Shown here piece after piece: positions 1-12,449 of a DNA stretch of 64,000 nucleotides (its first letter is position 1; every line of letters starts with the position of its first letter). The notes below the pieces were generated by a model that saw only the letters and a list, made by a program, of their open reading frames with translations, was not told the DNA's origin and did not search any database. This stretch comes from Dactylis glomerata. Its lineage: Eukaryota; Streptophyta; Magnoliopsida; Poales; Poaceae. The stretch spans positions 6,816,852-6,880,851 of the forward strand of contig QXEO01000464.1 in assembly GCA_007115705.1 (NCBI GenBank). The letters run 5' to 3'. The position numbers and the translations under genes were made by a program.

Positions 1-2588
1 AAGAGGGTGACTAGATACAAATAATTTGAGATAATTTGAGAACAAGCAATACTATAATCATGAATCAATCAATAATAAATTTTGAGACTATGCATATTAT
101 ACTCAGAATGACAACTATGCTCTCTTAATCGGTGCATAAAGGTAGAAGATGAATACTCAACATAAAATTAAAAGAAAGTCCCTTCACAGAGGGAAGCAGG
201 GATTTAACATGTGCTAGAGCTTTTCATTTGTAAAACAGAGATTAAAGAAAATGTTTTGAGAGGTGGTTGTTCCTGTCAACGACTGGCAATGGGGTTCTTG
301 CTATCTTCCATACTAAACAAGTTGAGAGCGGTTTCGAGTTCTTGAAAATTTGGCATATACATGCTCTTTTATAAAGTTTGGCACTCCTCCCCACTTTTCC
401 TATCACAAACCATGGCTAACCGAATCCTTCGGGTGCCCACCAACTTTCACATACCATGGAGGAGTATCTTTTTTCTTTTTTTTAGAGGTTGCAATGGTCT
501 GACCAGCTCTCTTGCAAAATTAATGATGAGAAGATGAAGCATGCAAGTCAAGGTGTACTTAATTCAATATGGAAGATAGCAAACCTGACCACTACGTCCT
601 CATGAGCTAAAAAACAATGTCACAAAATGAGAAGTATTTGAAGGTTTTGAAAGGTAGCACATGAAAATTTACTTGAAATGGTTTGAAATACCATGCATAG
701 GAATTTGTAGTGGACTCTTTGGAATAACTTTGGTTTTTTGGAGTTGGATATACAAGAAGTATTCCCTCTCAGTATAGGTGAAGGCTAGCAAAAGCTTGGG
801 AGCGACCAACTAAGAGAGCAATAACGGCCATAATCATGCATAGCGACAAAACATTATTAACCAAAGCATAAAGTGATATCACAAGTCAAAAACCAAATGA
901 TCATAGAGGCTTGAGGTGACTGGATTAAAGTCATAACATGGTGTGAGCATGCGCCAAGTCAACCCAAATAAAGCATCAAAGGAGAGTACCACAATATTAT
1001 GCTTCTATAAGATAAAAATAACGCATGATTCTTTCAAAGGCACATTAAGCACTCTCAGTCATTTGAGACAAGTCATGCTACAACAATAACTACTAAGCAT
1101 ATAATCAAAATAATATCTAGCATGACATGATGAAGTCTAAGCAACAGTCTAAACAAGCTCCTTTTTTGCATCACTATAAGCATGAAATAATTTACACTTT
1201 TCCAACACCAATCAACCTATTTGAAACAACTCTCAAATATGAAAAGCAACAAAGACCAGAGATCTAAACACACCTAGCTACAAAGAACTAACAAGTACTG
1301 AACAAAAACGAAGGTGAAAAATAAAAGCTAAATGCAATACTAGAAAAAGAGAACACTCGTTGAACGATAAAAGTGAAAACTAGAGTGTTCTAGGCAATGA
1401 AAACGGAGTGTATCTTCTCCAAAACAAATATGTTGGGGTCCAACCATTTATTGCAGCAAACAAAACAAAAGAAAACTTAAAGCAAAATAAAGACGCTCCA
1501 AGAAAAACACATAGCATATGAAGTAATAAAAATATAGTGTCTTGAAAGATGACCTGATATTTTTGTTGATGAAGAAGGGGTGCCATGGGGCATCCCCAAG
1601 ATTTGACGCTTGTACTTCTTGGATATTTCTTGGGGTGACATGGGCATCCCCAAGCTTGAGCTTTTGTCCATACTTCATCTATCTCATCATTCTCCTTTCC
1701 CTATACTTAAAAAACTTCTTTCATACAAAACTTCACACAATTCTTATTAGCAACATTAGTTTATACAAGATAGTAAATCCACCTTTGGTTCAGTTTCAAC
1801 TGAAGTACAACACCAACTAACACATTAGCTACTGTACCAACTTCTTCTAAAAGTTCCGTGATCAAAAGAACTCAAAAAGAAAGAGATCAAGAGGCAAATG
1901 CAAATAGTGGTAGAAATCTATCAAAACAGAACAGCTGGTAAAGATAATTTTTTTTGAAAATCTTGTGTTGCTCAAATCGAAAAGTGCAAAACTAATGAAA
2001 GTTAGATAATAACCTGGGGCATGTGCACAATAAATCGCAGATCAAAATGATGTTCTGGGAATTTTCACAGTTTTTTACAGCAAAGCGCAGAAATCTGTTT
2101 CGAGACAGCAACTTCCCCAAATCTTACCTTCCTCCTATTAGAGGCTATTCTTGGCACAAAAACGAAATAAAAATGATAAGTAGAGGTCATTACAGTAGTA
2201 ACAACTTCCAAGACTCAACACAAAGAAAAAGTACTAAAAAGAAAACATTGGGTTATCTCCCAAGAGTGCTTTTATTTAATGCCTTTGAGCTAGGCTCAGT
2301 AATTTGAGAAGATGCTCACATAAGAAATATGAATTGAAGCAAAAGAGAGCATCAAGGAGCAACTATGAAACACATTTAAGTCTATCCCACTTCCTATGCA
2401 TAGGAATCTTATAAGAAAATAAATCAAAGAAGCACATAGTAACAAGCATGTGTAGATAAAACAAGAGCAACTTCAGAACTTTCAATATAAAGAGAGGTGT
2501 TTAAGTAACATGAAAATTCCAACAACCATATTTTCTTCTCTCATAATAATTTTTAGTAGCATCATGGACAAATTCAACAATATAAATA

Positions 2589-3711
2589 TCACACAAAGCA
2601 TTTTTTTTCATGATCTCCAGGCACACAATCCATATCAAGCTCCAAAATAGTGGGATCATCACAATTATCAATATAACACTCATCCTCCTTTGGTAAGCAT
2701 GGAGGGCGATCAAATAAGGTATTAGTTAAAGAGTTACTCTTATTGGGAGGTAGAAATGGGTAGATCCATTCTTCCTCCTCTTGATCATCCATTGCGCTTC
2801 CTGTTTCAGCAATTTCTTCTTCCATAGGCTCCTGCAAGGCATTAGTCTCTTCCGTTGGTGGAGAGCATCTATTAAGATATTTAAGAATATAGCCATTTTC
2901 TTCCTTGTAATTATCAAAGCAAAATTTAAGTATATCATAAACCTCATAATTATAAGGTGCATCATCAGTATTTTTAAGCAAATAAGCAAGTTTGAATGCA
3001 CCCTTCCAAGCAATAAATTCTTCAATTTGTTCCACATCATAAAAGTCATAATTTCCCTTAACATAAGAAGATATGATAACATTATCATTATACTCACTGA
3101 CAAGGGTATAGCTAATAGAGCCCGTTACTTGTGTACCCCTGAGGCCCGTTAAGCTAGGCCCAAGAATAATTATAGTCAAAGTACGAGTCCGTGTCATATA
3201 CAGACATTGTAATATGTATCAGACCCGACTGGTTCCTTGAGACCCGACCACCTATATATAGGGGCCAGGAGAGGCCGGTCAGGGACAGATTGAGAGTAAG
3301 CCAAGTTGACCACCACGTTTATTCTCGATATACGCCTTGTTCGACTGATCTTTACCTTTGAGTTCATCCGATGCCCTATTCCCCCGATCCTAAGTCCTTC
3401 ATCTAGGATATTTGTCAAGTTAACCCTCATCACTCACATTGAAAAGGGAGGTGTTTATACCTCCTACAGCAATAAGATCTATCAAAGCAATAAGTAACAT
3501 TATAAGTAGAGCACACGTTTCTAGCAATGATATACAATTTATTAATTTGGTCCCATAAGTGTTTCCCTTTTGGTGACAAGCGGTATTCCTTATAGTAATT
3601 TTGTTGTTCTTCCGTGAACCCACCTTGCCAATAAGATCTAGTTTCAAAGAAATAAACCATTGATAGAAAGCATGATAAAGCAAGACAATAATAGACCAAC
3701 AAAAATAACAA
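2589..3711 (-). pseudogene. Broken coding region of element A (family-specific protein, unknown function)
   Basis: Two minus-strand reading frames belong together. The upstream part (3711-3430) contains a run reading GGFTEEQQNYYKEYRLSPKG. The downstream part (about 3112-2589) is acidic, with a charged cluster including EEEEEW-type residues, and ends in KKCFV. They are separated by a foreign insert at about 3115-3430. The region lies directly after the PBS, where gag is expected, but I see no zinc knuckle, protease or polymerase motif. The function is not recognised. The insert makes it a pseudogene. Confidence 0.55.
3115..3430 (+). mobile_element. About 315-bp insert in element A, possible solo LTR or TRIM-like element
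   Basis: This stretch interrupts the coding region of element A and has no counterpart in elements B, C or D. It has a TATA-like ACCTATATATAGGGGCC near 3250-3266 followed by a GC-rich segment, as in an LTR promoter. An LTR-like end TGTACCCC lies near 3132 and a CATCA-type end near 3433. I could not identify a clean target-site duplication, so the boundaries are approximate and the class is inferred. Confidence 0.4.
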
Positions 3712-3873
3712 CTATAAAATAAACTATTTTTTTGTATTTTTGATAAAAAGATGCAAACAAAAAATAAAGTAAAGAAACTAAGCAAAACAATAACAAAGTA
3801 AAAAAGATTGGAAGTGAGAGACTCCCCTTACAGAAATCCTCTTTCTCCCCAGCAACGACGCCAGAAAATTTGT

Positions 3874-4930
3874 TGGTGCGTAGTGTTGACGACCAGTTGG
3901 GAACCCTAAGACGAAGGTGTGATGAGCACAGCAGTAAGTTTTCCCTCAGTTATGAAACCAAAGTTTAATCGACCAGTCGGAGAAAGAAACTACTTCCAAA
4001 GGTTGTTCCTAGATGACTTTGGCAACGACACTAGAAAACTTGTTGACGGCGCCTAGAAGATGTCTGGTGCATAGCTTCGGCGCCAGGAGCAACGTGAAAC
4101 CTGCACACAACACAACCAAGATACTTTGCCCGAACTTGCAGTGAGGTTGTCAATCTCACTGGTTTGCTGAAAACAAAGGATTAAACATATCGTGTGGAAG
4201 AAAATATTTATTTGCAGTAAGTAAATAAATAATACTTGCGAAAAGTAAACGGTGCTTGCAGTAGATGATAATATATGTAAAAGAATGGACCGGGGTCCAC
4301 ATTTCACTAGAGGTGTCTCTCCATAAAGATAAATAACATGCTGGGTAAACAAATTACAGTTGGGCAATTGACAAAATAAAGAATGCATAACAATGCATGT
4401 ACATGTCATGAAGATCACTATGAGATCCACTTGGGCATTACAATATAATACATAGACCGTAATCCAACTGCATCTATGACTAATAATCCACCCTCCGGAT
4501 ATCATCCGAACAACCATTGGGTATTAAGTTGCAAGCAACATATTATCGCCTTAAGCAAAGTGTGTAATATAAACAATAAAAATGTCCTTGAACAAAAGAT
4601 TGTTATTTTCTCCCTAGTAGCAACAACACATCTACAACCTTAGAAGTTATTGTCACTCTCCCAGATTACTAGAGGCATGAACACACTGTCGAGCATAAAT
4701 ACTCCCTCTTGGAGTCACTAGCATCTACTCGGCCAAGATATCTACTAGCAACGGAGAGCATGCAAGATCATAAATAACATAGAGATGATAACTCAACAAT
4801 CAACTTGACATAGTACTCAATATTCATTGAATCCCAACAAACACAACATGTAGAATTACATAACGATGATATTGATCATGATAGGCAGCTCACAAGATCT
4901 AGACATGAAGCACATGGAGGAGAAGACAAC
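3874..4930 (-). repeat. LTR of element A, 3' part
   Basis: The sequence follows the LTRs of element B block by block (for example the regions with ACTAGAGGTGTCTCTCCATA and CCCTCTTGGAGTCACTAGC). It breaks off after GAGAAGACAAC, where the LTR of element E begins. The missing upstream part of the same LTR is found at 13846-14166 in the same orientation; about 280 bp in between are lost. Confidence 0.8.
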
Positions 4931-5490
4931 TGACGAAGGAATGACAAATGGGCCCCCGATATTCGCCTACCTAGTTTTCGGTCCAAGAAGAGTATCCTTC
5001 GAAAGGCTCTTGAGGCCTATTAAGGCAGCGGTCTAGCGTGGCCCAGGAGCTAAACTTGACGCACAAGTAAGGACTAGAAGAATTCAAATTAGGTTAGTCT
5101 TTGTCTGTTTAGGGACCGATCCAATCTGTACTTGGCTTGAGAGATAATCCTGAGACCCTGCCTTCACATATAAAAGGCTGGGAGGGAGATCTCGAAGCCC
5201 TAGAGACTTTTTCCACCCACCTCACACCGGAGCGCTCGATGACTTACAGCTCTCTGGTTCGGCTAGATCCAATCTACGCCACCATTGTAACACCATCATC
5301 AAAGCCACCACATCAATATAAAGTCAGACAAGCAGGATGTAGGCCTTTTACCTTCCAAGGGGGCCGAACCTGGGTAAATTCCCGTGTTCCTTTGCTTTCG
5401 TCTGATCGCCGTCGAGTTCGCCACGTCCCCAATACGCTTCCTAGTTCGAAAGCCCTTCGACATGGGCATTGCCGGGGATAAACCTCGTCA
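4931..5490 (+). repeat. 5' LTR of element E
   Basis: The LTR begins TGACGA and ends TCGTCA, a perfect terminal inverted repeat containing the TG/CA ends, and is followed by the PBS. A TATA box TATAAAA lies at 5169-5175, with a GC-rich transcribed part behind it. Confidence 0.85.
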
Positions 5491-6630
5491 ATTGGCGCCG
5501 ACCGTGGGGACGACGGGATCTGGATTTACGGATTCGCCAGCTCCATCACCAACCACCGCCAAGATCGACATCGACACCGTCATCGGCATCGCTACGCTGA
5601 CCAGCGTCGACACCACCACCAAGATCGACATCGACACCGTCATCGGCATCGCTACGGCGACCAACGTCGACACCACCACCAAGATCGACATCGACACCAT
5701 TGTCGACATTGCTGTGCCGGCCGTCGTCGACACCAACCCGGCGGAACCAGATATCGACGCCGTCGATTCGACCGTCATTGACAACATTTTGCCAAGCACC
5801 GCCAACCTCACTTCGATGGCGAACGTCATCGACCCCACCTCAGGCGCGACAGGGACAGCGCCCGGAGGCTATGACATGGCCTTCGGATTGTTCAACTTCC
5901 ACGTGGACAGCAACGGGGCGATGGAGGTACTCTCCATCGGTGAATCGGCTCCGCTCGTGGCCGAAACGACAACACCACCAGCCTTCTGGGGCAAATCCTC
6001 GACAAGCGCGCTACTAGCGCCATCGGAGGAGGAACCAAAGCTGAAAACTTTGACCCCATCAGTCGGGTCGAACGATTTTGAAGATCCACCTCCATCCCCG
6101 ACCACCGCATACTGCATCGATTGCGACGCATACCACTATGTGGGCACCGGAGATTTCTCATCCCATGAAATCACCGGCTATGAAGATCCTCGGGGGGGGG
6201 GGGGCACGGCAGCTGTCTACCCAACGATATCTGAGTGCGATCGGGCTCTCAACGCCCTCACGCTCCGCACTACACCATATGACCCCGACTACGTCGAAGG
6301 GTTATACTCGGACTACACATGTTCAGATGACGACGGCGACGTATACCCCGAAGCTAAAGGGAAAATCGGCAATTCAGCAAGCTCCGCCTCACCATGCGAA
6401 TCTGCCGCATCCAGCGATGGCTATGCAGCTGATTACGATTCTGACTTCATGATCGAAGTCGGGCCCTATGTCGAAAGCGACGACGTCTACCCTCCAGCGC
6501 TGGGCGAAATCAGTGACGATTCGACCCCGTGGTCTGGGGGCCACTGCATGATGGCATCGCACGGCGATGGAAACGAGAACAGAGACAACGACGGCCGAAA
6601 CCGGACAGACAACGGCCGCCAGGTGGTCAC
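5462..6630 (+). CDS. Leader ORF of element E, truncated, unknown function
   Basis: An open frame starts at an ATG in the end of the LTR (5462) and stays open through the PBS until the sequence leaves the element at about 6630. The protein is acidic and low in complexity. Its N-terminal third is a threefold 20-residue repeat of the form KIDIDTVIGIATxTxVDTTT. The C-terminal half is rich in D, S, G and Y. I see no retroviral-type motif. It may be a leader ORF or the N-terminus of gag. The true start codon is uncertain because a start within the LTR is unusual. Confidence 0.4.
5561..5740 (+). repeat. 60-bp tandem repeat, about 3 copies, in frame
   Basis: Units starting near 5561, 5621 and 5681 begin AAGATCGACATCGACACC. 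The first two are nearly identical and the third is diverged in its second half. The period is a multiple of three, so the reading frame is kept. Confidence 0.85.
6193..6204. repeat. Poly-G run in element E
   Basis: About twelve consecutive G within the leader ORF of element E. A length error here would shift the frame. Confidence 0.7.
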
Positions 6631-7740
6631 GCATGATGAGCAGATGAAGCTGCCTACTCGAGGGATACTTAATTTAATATGGAAGGTAGCAATTCCGACC
6701 ACTACGTCCCCATGAGCTAAAAATAGTTGCACAAAATGAGAAGTAGTTGAAAGTTTTGAAAGGTAGCACATGAAAATTTACTTTGGAATGGCTTACAAAT
6801 ACCATGCATAGGAATTTATAGTGGACTCTTTGGTAAACTTGGTTTTTGGTAATTGGATGCACGAGTAGAGCTCATACTCAGTACAAGTGAAGGCTAGCAA
6901 AAGACCGGGAAGCGACAATCGAGAGAGCAATAACTTTCATAATCATGCTTGCGACAAAACAAAATTAATATAGGCATAAAAATGATACAGGAACTCTGAG
7001 GCAAAGTAAATCATCGAGGCTTAATTGAATTTTTGTTTAGTCATGTGCATGCTTGAGCATGTGCCAAGTCGATTCAAATGAAACTTTCAGAGGTGGATAC
7101 CACAATAACATACCATATTATGAATAAAACAATACATGCAAGCGTCTTCATGACATGCTACAAACTATTAGTAAATTGAAACTAATCATATAAGAGCAAG
7201 AACTACAAAGCATCCATTAGATAACATATACCTTACATGAACCAACTAAGCATGTCCACATAGATGAGTATATGTACAAAAATGAAAACAAATAGAGTTC
7301 ATACCAGCCTCTTACCACATCTCGGATTGTCATATGTCATCATTATTGCTCTTCACTTGTGTGGCTCGAATAATATAAAGTGAATACCAAGCTCCAATGG
7401 AGTAACCGGGGACTGAACTCTGCAACAAACTTTACAAAACCGAAGAAGAACGACAAATATTTTTGGGGTTTTCAATTTTTGAAACAGGAACAGAAGGAAA
7501 TAGCAAACAAACAAAATATTTTTGGATTTTTCAAATAGCCAACCGAAAATAGAAAATAAAGCAAACCAAAGGTAGCAAACTAAAAAGACAAACAAAGAGA
7601 AACAACAGAAATATTTTTGGTCTTTTTATGTTTTGGAAAGCAAAAAATAAGAATGAGAGCACTAGAGAAAGCGAAACATGGATATACAAAGGACCGACAA
7701 AATATGATATGTAGATGAGTGAATCGTCAGCGTACCTCCC
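6631..7740 (-). other. 3' untranslated region of element D
   Basis: No gene. The sequence is AT-rich and shares blocks with the 3' regions of elements A and B, for example the part around 6675-6790 (TATGGAAGGTAGCAATTCCG) and the block GAGAGCAATAACTTTCATAA near 6923. A GCCTAAGCTTGGGGGGAGG-like purine-rich stretch (minus strand, about 7735-7755) lies just downstream of the extra ORF. Confidence 0.65.
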
Positions 7741-7771
7741 CCCAAGCTTAGGCTTTTGGCCTAAGTGGAGT

Positions 7772-8986
7772 TCAATTCTGGCCCTGGTAGCTGCTCCAGG
7801 CTGGTGGGTCATCATAGGTGTAATCGTACCCTGGCTCTCGTGAAGATGAAGCTGATGGCGCATAATCATAATAAGGTTGCTCGTATGGGAAATTTGCAAT
7901 GTTGGAGGGCTGACCCGACTCCTCGGCGCCCTCCTCATCATGCACAGGCGGCGGGTGCTCCTCTATGTACACATCGAGCTCATCCTCTATGAGCGACCAT
8001 CCATTCCTGCGATCAAGGTTAAACAAAAGAGGTGCAGGCAAACAGACTAATCGATCAGTCTTTACTACCTTCCAGGTAGTCTTCTTGAAAAAGGTTAGCT
8101 CAAATGTTAAATTAATAAAACTAGTAGGAGGAGAAATAAACTTATGATGAATTATAGAACTAAGATCAAGTTTCTCCTCAGGGAACTGCAAATCTAGAAA
8201 ATGAGGCATTACACCATGCAAAGCTAACAGGAGTGAAGCTATAAGACCTCCACAGATTCCCCCTTTTTCACGATTAACATCAAGATGGAAAGCTATTAAG
8301 GCACCCAAATGGTAAGTCCTATCACGCCTCAAAGCAGCAGCAATAAAAGCTAAATCATGGAGAGATAATTTACTTGCAGATTTCCTAGCAAGAACACATT
8401 TGGTAATAAAGAAGGAAAAATACCGAATGGATGGGAAATGAATATTTTGAGTTTTACCACCCTCTCCTGTGAAGCTTCTTCCTTGACAAATCTCCTCATA
8501 TAGTTCCAACAATGGCCTAGGCTGTCCCCTTATCTTCTCGAGCGATCCCCACTGTGGTACTCTAATAGCTGTACAGAAAACATCAAGAGGCAAGTCCACA
8601 TATTTGTTATAGATTTTATAATGAACCATGGGGTTAGAAGTGGACCAACTAAATCTGAAATCCTGCACCACAGACATTGTTAGTTTAACATATTGGGGAG
8701 GTTCACCCTCAATAAAATGTTCCAATCCTGCATTAGAGAGTAAGGTTTGAAAATCCTACAGAATTCCGGCAGCATTCATGAACTCTGAGCATGGATAGTG
8801 TGAGGGGAAGACCCTCTCTTCATGGTGAACTTTCATAACTTCATGCACTTCTAGTTCATGTTGAAAAAGTTGATATGCATTCACCTCCATTTCTGAAATT
8901 TTTAACAAACTCATAAAATATGATTTTGAGACAAGCAAATGTAGGGAACTACTATAGTGAGTTACTAAAGAGCTATCATGCATCAA
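7772..8986 (-). pseudogene. Athila-type extra ORF of element D (Athila ORF1-like), one nonsense codon
   Basis: A minus-strand frame of about 404 codons is broken by one in-frame TAG at 8756-8758. It resembles the extra ORF of Athila-lineage retrotransposons: a conserved, hydrophobic-rich core (FHLDVNREKGGICGGLIASL type) followed by an acidic, Tyr/Ser-rich C-terminus (DYAPSASSS). Such ORFs lie downstream of gag-pol, where an envelope gene would be, and their function is unknown. No signal peptide or membrane segment stands out. The stop is consistent with a CAG-to-TAG change. The family is assigned by recollection and would need a profile search. Confidence 0.6.
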
Positions 8987-9099
8987 AATAAATTTCTAAG
9001 CAATAGAACAAGCATGCATGCTCATTTATCCTGCCACCTACAATACTAAAATACTCAAGAAATACTCTACCAAAAGAAATTCTACTTGGACAAGCGGAG

Positions 9100-9470
9100 G
9101 AGTCACATACCGGAGAACAATTGCTCCAAATCTCAGTAGAAATGTTGGGCTGAGCAAGGAGATCGAAAAATCAAGGTGAAAAACAGCAAGAACTCGGGTT
9201 TGAGCTGGGTGTGTTGTTGTTTTCGGGAGAGAGAAAGAGCAGGGGAGGAAGAGATAAGTGAGAGGCCAGGTGGGGCCTCCTCACACCAGGTGGGCGCGGC
9301 CAGGGCTGGATCGCGCCCCCTGTGTGGGAGATGGCGTGGCAGCCCCTCCTGGTGTCTCCCAGGTGTCTCTCTGTCCCATTTTTGACATAAAAATTTATAA
9401 AGAATTTTCTGGAATTTTTCGAGAAACTTTATTTTCGAGGATTTTTCAGAAATTAGCATATCGATAAAAA
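9100..9470 (-). promoter_or_regulatory. Promoter-like GC-rich block upstream of the extra ORF of element D
   Basis: On the minus strand an AT-rich part with TTTATAAATTT (about 9387-9400) is followed by a GC-rich stretch and a pyrimidine-rich stretch with TCTTTCTCTCTCCC (about 9223-9240), ending some 110 bp upstream of the extra ORF. The GC-rich core (around 9278-9325) is nearly the same as part of the LTR of this element (13555-13605). It may be an internal promoter for the extra ORF. This is inference. Confidence 0.35.
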
Positions 9471-9883
9471 CTCAGAAAAACGAAGGATGAAAAGATTTCA
9501 AGCAAATCAAAATCAAGCATGCAGCAGCTCTGAGATGCTCTTAATCATGTAACTAAACTAAAGAAATAAAATTGGTGAAAGTAAATATAAATGAGGTAAA
9601 GTGGATGCGGTGAAAACGAAGTTTCGTTCATATAAAATCACTTTGTTAACAAGGTTGATCAAGTCTTGTTCCCAAACTAACTTTATATAAGGCAAAACTT
9701 TGCACTTCACTAGAATTCTTATGTTACCTCAACTTTGATAGGCATAGTCCCAATCATAACAATTTTATATTCTTTCTTGGGCTTTTGCTCTGAACAAATA
9801 ATTTGACCAACTTTGATGGTCTCAACATGCTTGATTGAATTTAGAGCATTCTTCCTATCAATCTTTTTGGGAAAATAAACCGT

Positions 9884-12361
9884 TTACTCTTTATCATTGA
9901 CATTGAAAGTTAATTTTCCTTGATTGCAGTTAATAACAGCACCTGCGGTGTTTAGAAAAGGTCTCCCAAGAATAATAAACATATTATCATCTTCAGGCAT
10001 TTCCAACACAACAAAGTCAGTTAATATTAAACAACTGTTAGCAACTTGAACAGGAACATTTTCACATATACCAATAGGAATAGTAGTAGACTTATCAGCC
10101 ATCTGCAAAGATATATCAGTTGATACTAATTTTTCTAGATCAAGTCTCTTATAAAGAGAAAAAGGCATGACACTAACTCCAGCTCCCAAATCACATAAAG
10201 CAGTTGTAACATAGTTATTTTTAATGGAGCAAGGAATAGTTGGTATACCTGGATCTCCAAGCTTCTCCGGTACTTTACCATCAAAAGAATAATTAGCAAG
10301 TAAAGTGGAAATTTCCTCATTAGGAATCTTCCTTTTGTTAGTGACAATATCCTTCATATATTTTGCATAAGGAGGCATTCTAATAGCATCAGTCAAAGGA
10401 ATTTGCAAAAATAGAGGTCTCATCCATTCACAAAACCTGTTGTAGTGTTCTTCTTCCTTGGACTTGTGTTTCTTACCAGGAAAAGGCATTGGTTTCTGTA
10501 CCCAAGGTTCTCTCTCTTTACCATGCTTGTTGGCAATGAAGTCTTCTTTGGTGTACTTTGCATTTTTATCAATCTTTTTTGGTTCCTCTTCAACTTCTTC
10601 TGTATCGGAAGCATCTCCTGGTTCAGTTTCAGCATCAGAAATAGAAACACTGTTAGGATCTTTACCTGCATCAGATGCTTCTGTAGTTGTTTTATGCTTC
10701 TTCTTCTTCTTAGAAGGAATATCATCACTTGAAGTACGTTGATAATCTTGCTCGACCCTCTTAGGATGTCCTTCAGGATATAATGGATCTTGAGTAGCAG
10801 CGCCACTTCTTGTGCGTATTTCACATGCTTGCTTCTCTCTTGCGGCATTAACTAGCAAGTCTTTTTGCACCTTGGTAAGCTGATCAATTTGTGTTTGAAC
10901 CATTTGAAAATGTTTAACAAGTATCTTCACATCATTGGCGGTTCTCTCCACAATATCCTGCAACTTGTTAATAGCTCTAGAATTTTCCAACAAATGATTA
11001 TGCACCATTCTATTAAAATTTTCTTGCTTAACAATAAAATTATCAAATTCATCTAAGCATTGATCAGGAGGTTTAGTATAAGGAATATCTCTTTCATCAA
11101 AGCGTTGGAGAGAGTGTACCTCAATGGTAGATGAGTGAGGGATTGGCTTATATAATTCTTCTATAGGAGGTAAATTCTTCACATCTTCGGCCTTAATTCC
11201 TTTCTCCTCAAGAGATTTCTTAGCTTCCTTCATAACTTCATCATTTAATTCAATCATCCCTCTCTTCTTTGACGTAGGCTCTGTAGATGGCGCAGGGGTT
11301 GGCGCTGGTGTTGGCTCAACTAGAGTCCAATCATCATGATTCTGACTTATTTTAGCCATTAATTCTTCAGCATCAGCCAGAGTTCTTTCCCTGAAAACAC
11401 AACCAGCACAACTATCCAGATATGACTTAGATTCATCAGTTAGTCCATTATAAAATATATCAAGGAGTTCATTTTTAGGCAATGGTTCTTTAGGCAAAGC
11501 TCTAATTAAAGAACAAAACCTTGTCCAAGATTCAGGCAATATCTCTCCTTTTCCCTATTCAAAATCAAAGATTTTCTGCACAGCAGCATGTTGAGCACTA
11601 GCATGAAAATATTTCTGAAAGAAAGCATTAACCAAAGCAATAGGACTAGTAAGAGATCCAGGAGACAAGCTATTAAACCAAGTTTTAGCAGCATCTTTCA
11701 ATGAGAAAGGAAAAATCTTAGCAACAAAGTAAGTGCAGAACTTAATATTATCAGAAAACAAATTACTCAAAGTAGAAAGCTCATTCATGTGCCCCATAGC
11801 ACTCTCATCTTTAGTACCACAAAAAGGAGTTTTCTCAACAATAGATATGTAAGATAAATCCAAAGAGAAATCATAATCCTTGTCTCTAATATTTATGGGA
11901 GAAGCAGCAAACTTAGGATCAGGAGACAAATTATATCTAACAGAACGTCTTGCAAGAAGTTTTTTAACATTACCAGCATTACGAGCAGCACGTGCTTCAG
12001 CAATAAAATCATCATTAAGCTCAATATAAGCATCATCATCATAATCATCACTAGGACATTCCCTAGACTCAGGTGAACTAACAGGCGTAACAGTGGTGTT
12101 TCCCAACTTAGCTCTAGCAATAGTAGCATCTAAAAAGGAACCTAGTGAACCACTCTCATCAAGCACAGTAGAAGCATCATCTAAATTATCAGTGGCATTT
12201 TCAAACTTAGCAGAAGTAGTAGCAGTAGCGTGTGGGTGTGGTGGTGTAAGCAACTTACTCATAACAGATGGTGAATCAAGAGCAACAGAGGTGTTGAGAG
12301 TTGTACCTCTTCTTGTAGTGGATGGCAATATAGGAACTTTTCCATCACGAGGTTTACCCAT
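9884..12361 (-). pseudogene. gag-protease of Athila-type element D, one nonsense codon
   Basis: The frame opens with ATG at 12361-12359 (MGKPRDGK) shortly after the PBS and runs 825 codons, interrupted only by an in-frame TAG at 11555-11557. The N-terminal half holds a retrotransposon gag domain (residues about 200-380; WFNSLSPGSLTS and WTRFCSLIRALP types). The middle is charged and lysine-rich. The C-terminus is a retropepsin-like domain with the active-site variant LCDLGAGVSVMP and the later ILGRPFLNTAGA motif. A zinc knuckle is not visible. The frame ends right after the protease; no polymerase follows. If the stop is undone by read-through, the product would be a Gag-PR fusion. The CAG-to-TAG origin of the stop is inferred from the family-typical FEQGKGE context. 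Confidence 0.8.
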
Positions 12362-12420
12362 GATGAAAGGATTGCAGCGAACAATAGGAATACCAAGTGA
12401 ACTTACAAATAAAACTATGC

Positions 12421-12438
12421 TCCCCGGCAACGGCGCTA
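12421..12438 (-). other. Primer-binding site of element D
   Basis: The complement TAGCGCCGTTGCCGGGGA is close to the PBS of elements B and C and lies 11 bp inside the LTR edge. Confidence 0.7.
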
Positions 12439-12449
12439 GAAAATAGTCT

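Larger units (their letters stand above)
1..4930 (-). mobile_element. Gypsy LTR retrotransposon A (Sabrina/WHAM-like, non-autonomous), partial
   Basis: The element reads on the minus strand. It has a primer-binding-site-like sequence (3846-3863, complement TGGCGTCGTTGCTGGGGA) next to an LTR that starts at 3874, a broken coding part (2589-3711) and a long AT-rich 3' region (1-2500) that runs off the left edge. The 3' region shares many blocks with elements B and C, for example the stretch around 2240-2290 that includes GGTTATCTCCCAAGAGTGCT, and the repeated GGGGATGCC boxes near 1590 and 1655. No integrase or reverse transcriptase is visible, so the element looks non-autonomous. The family name is from memory of Triticeae Athila-lineage elements; the LTR-retrotransposon assignment itself is firm. 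Confidence 0.8.
4931..6630 (+). mobile_element. Gypsy-type LTR retrotransposon E, 5' LTR and leader only
   Basis: A complete 560-bp LTR is followed by a PBS-like sequence TGGCGCCGACCGTGGGGA (5493-5510) and about 1.1 kb of coding leader. At about 6630 the sequence changes abruptly to the 3' untranslated part of element D. Gag, pol and the second LTR are missing. The element was inserted into the LTR of element A in the opposite orientation. The right boundary is approximate, set where similarity to the 3' region of element A begins. Confidence 0.8.
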
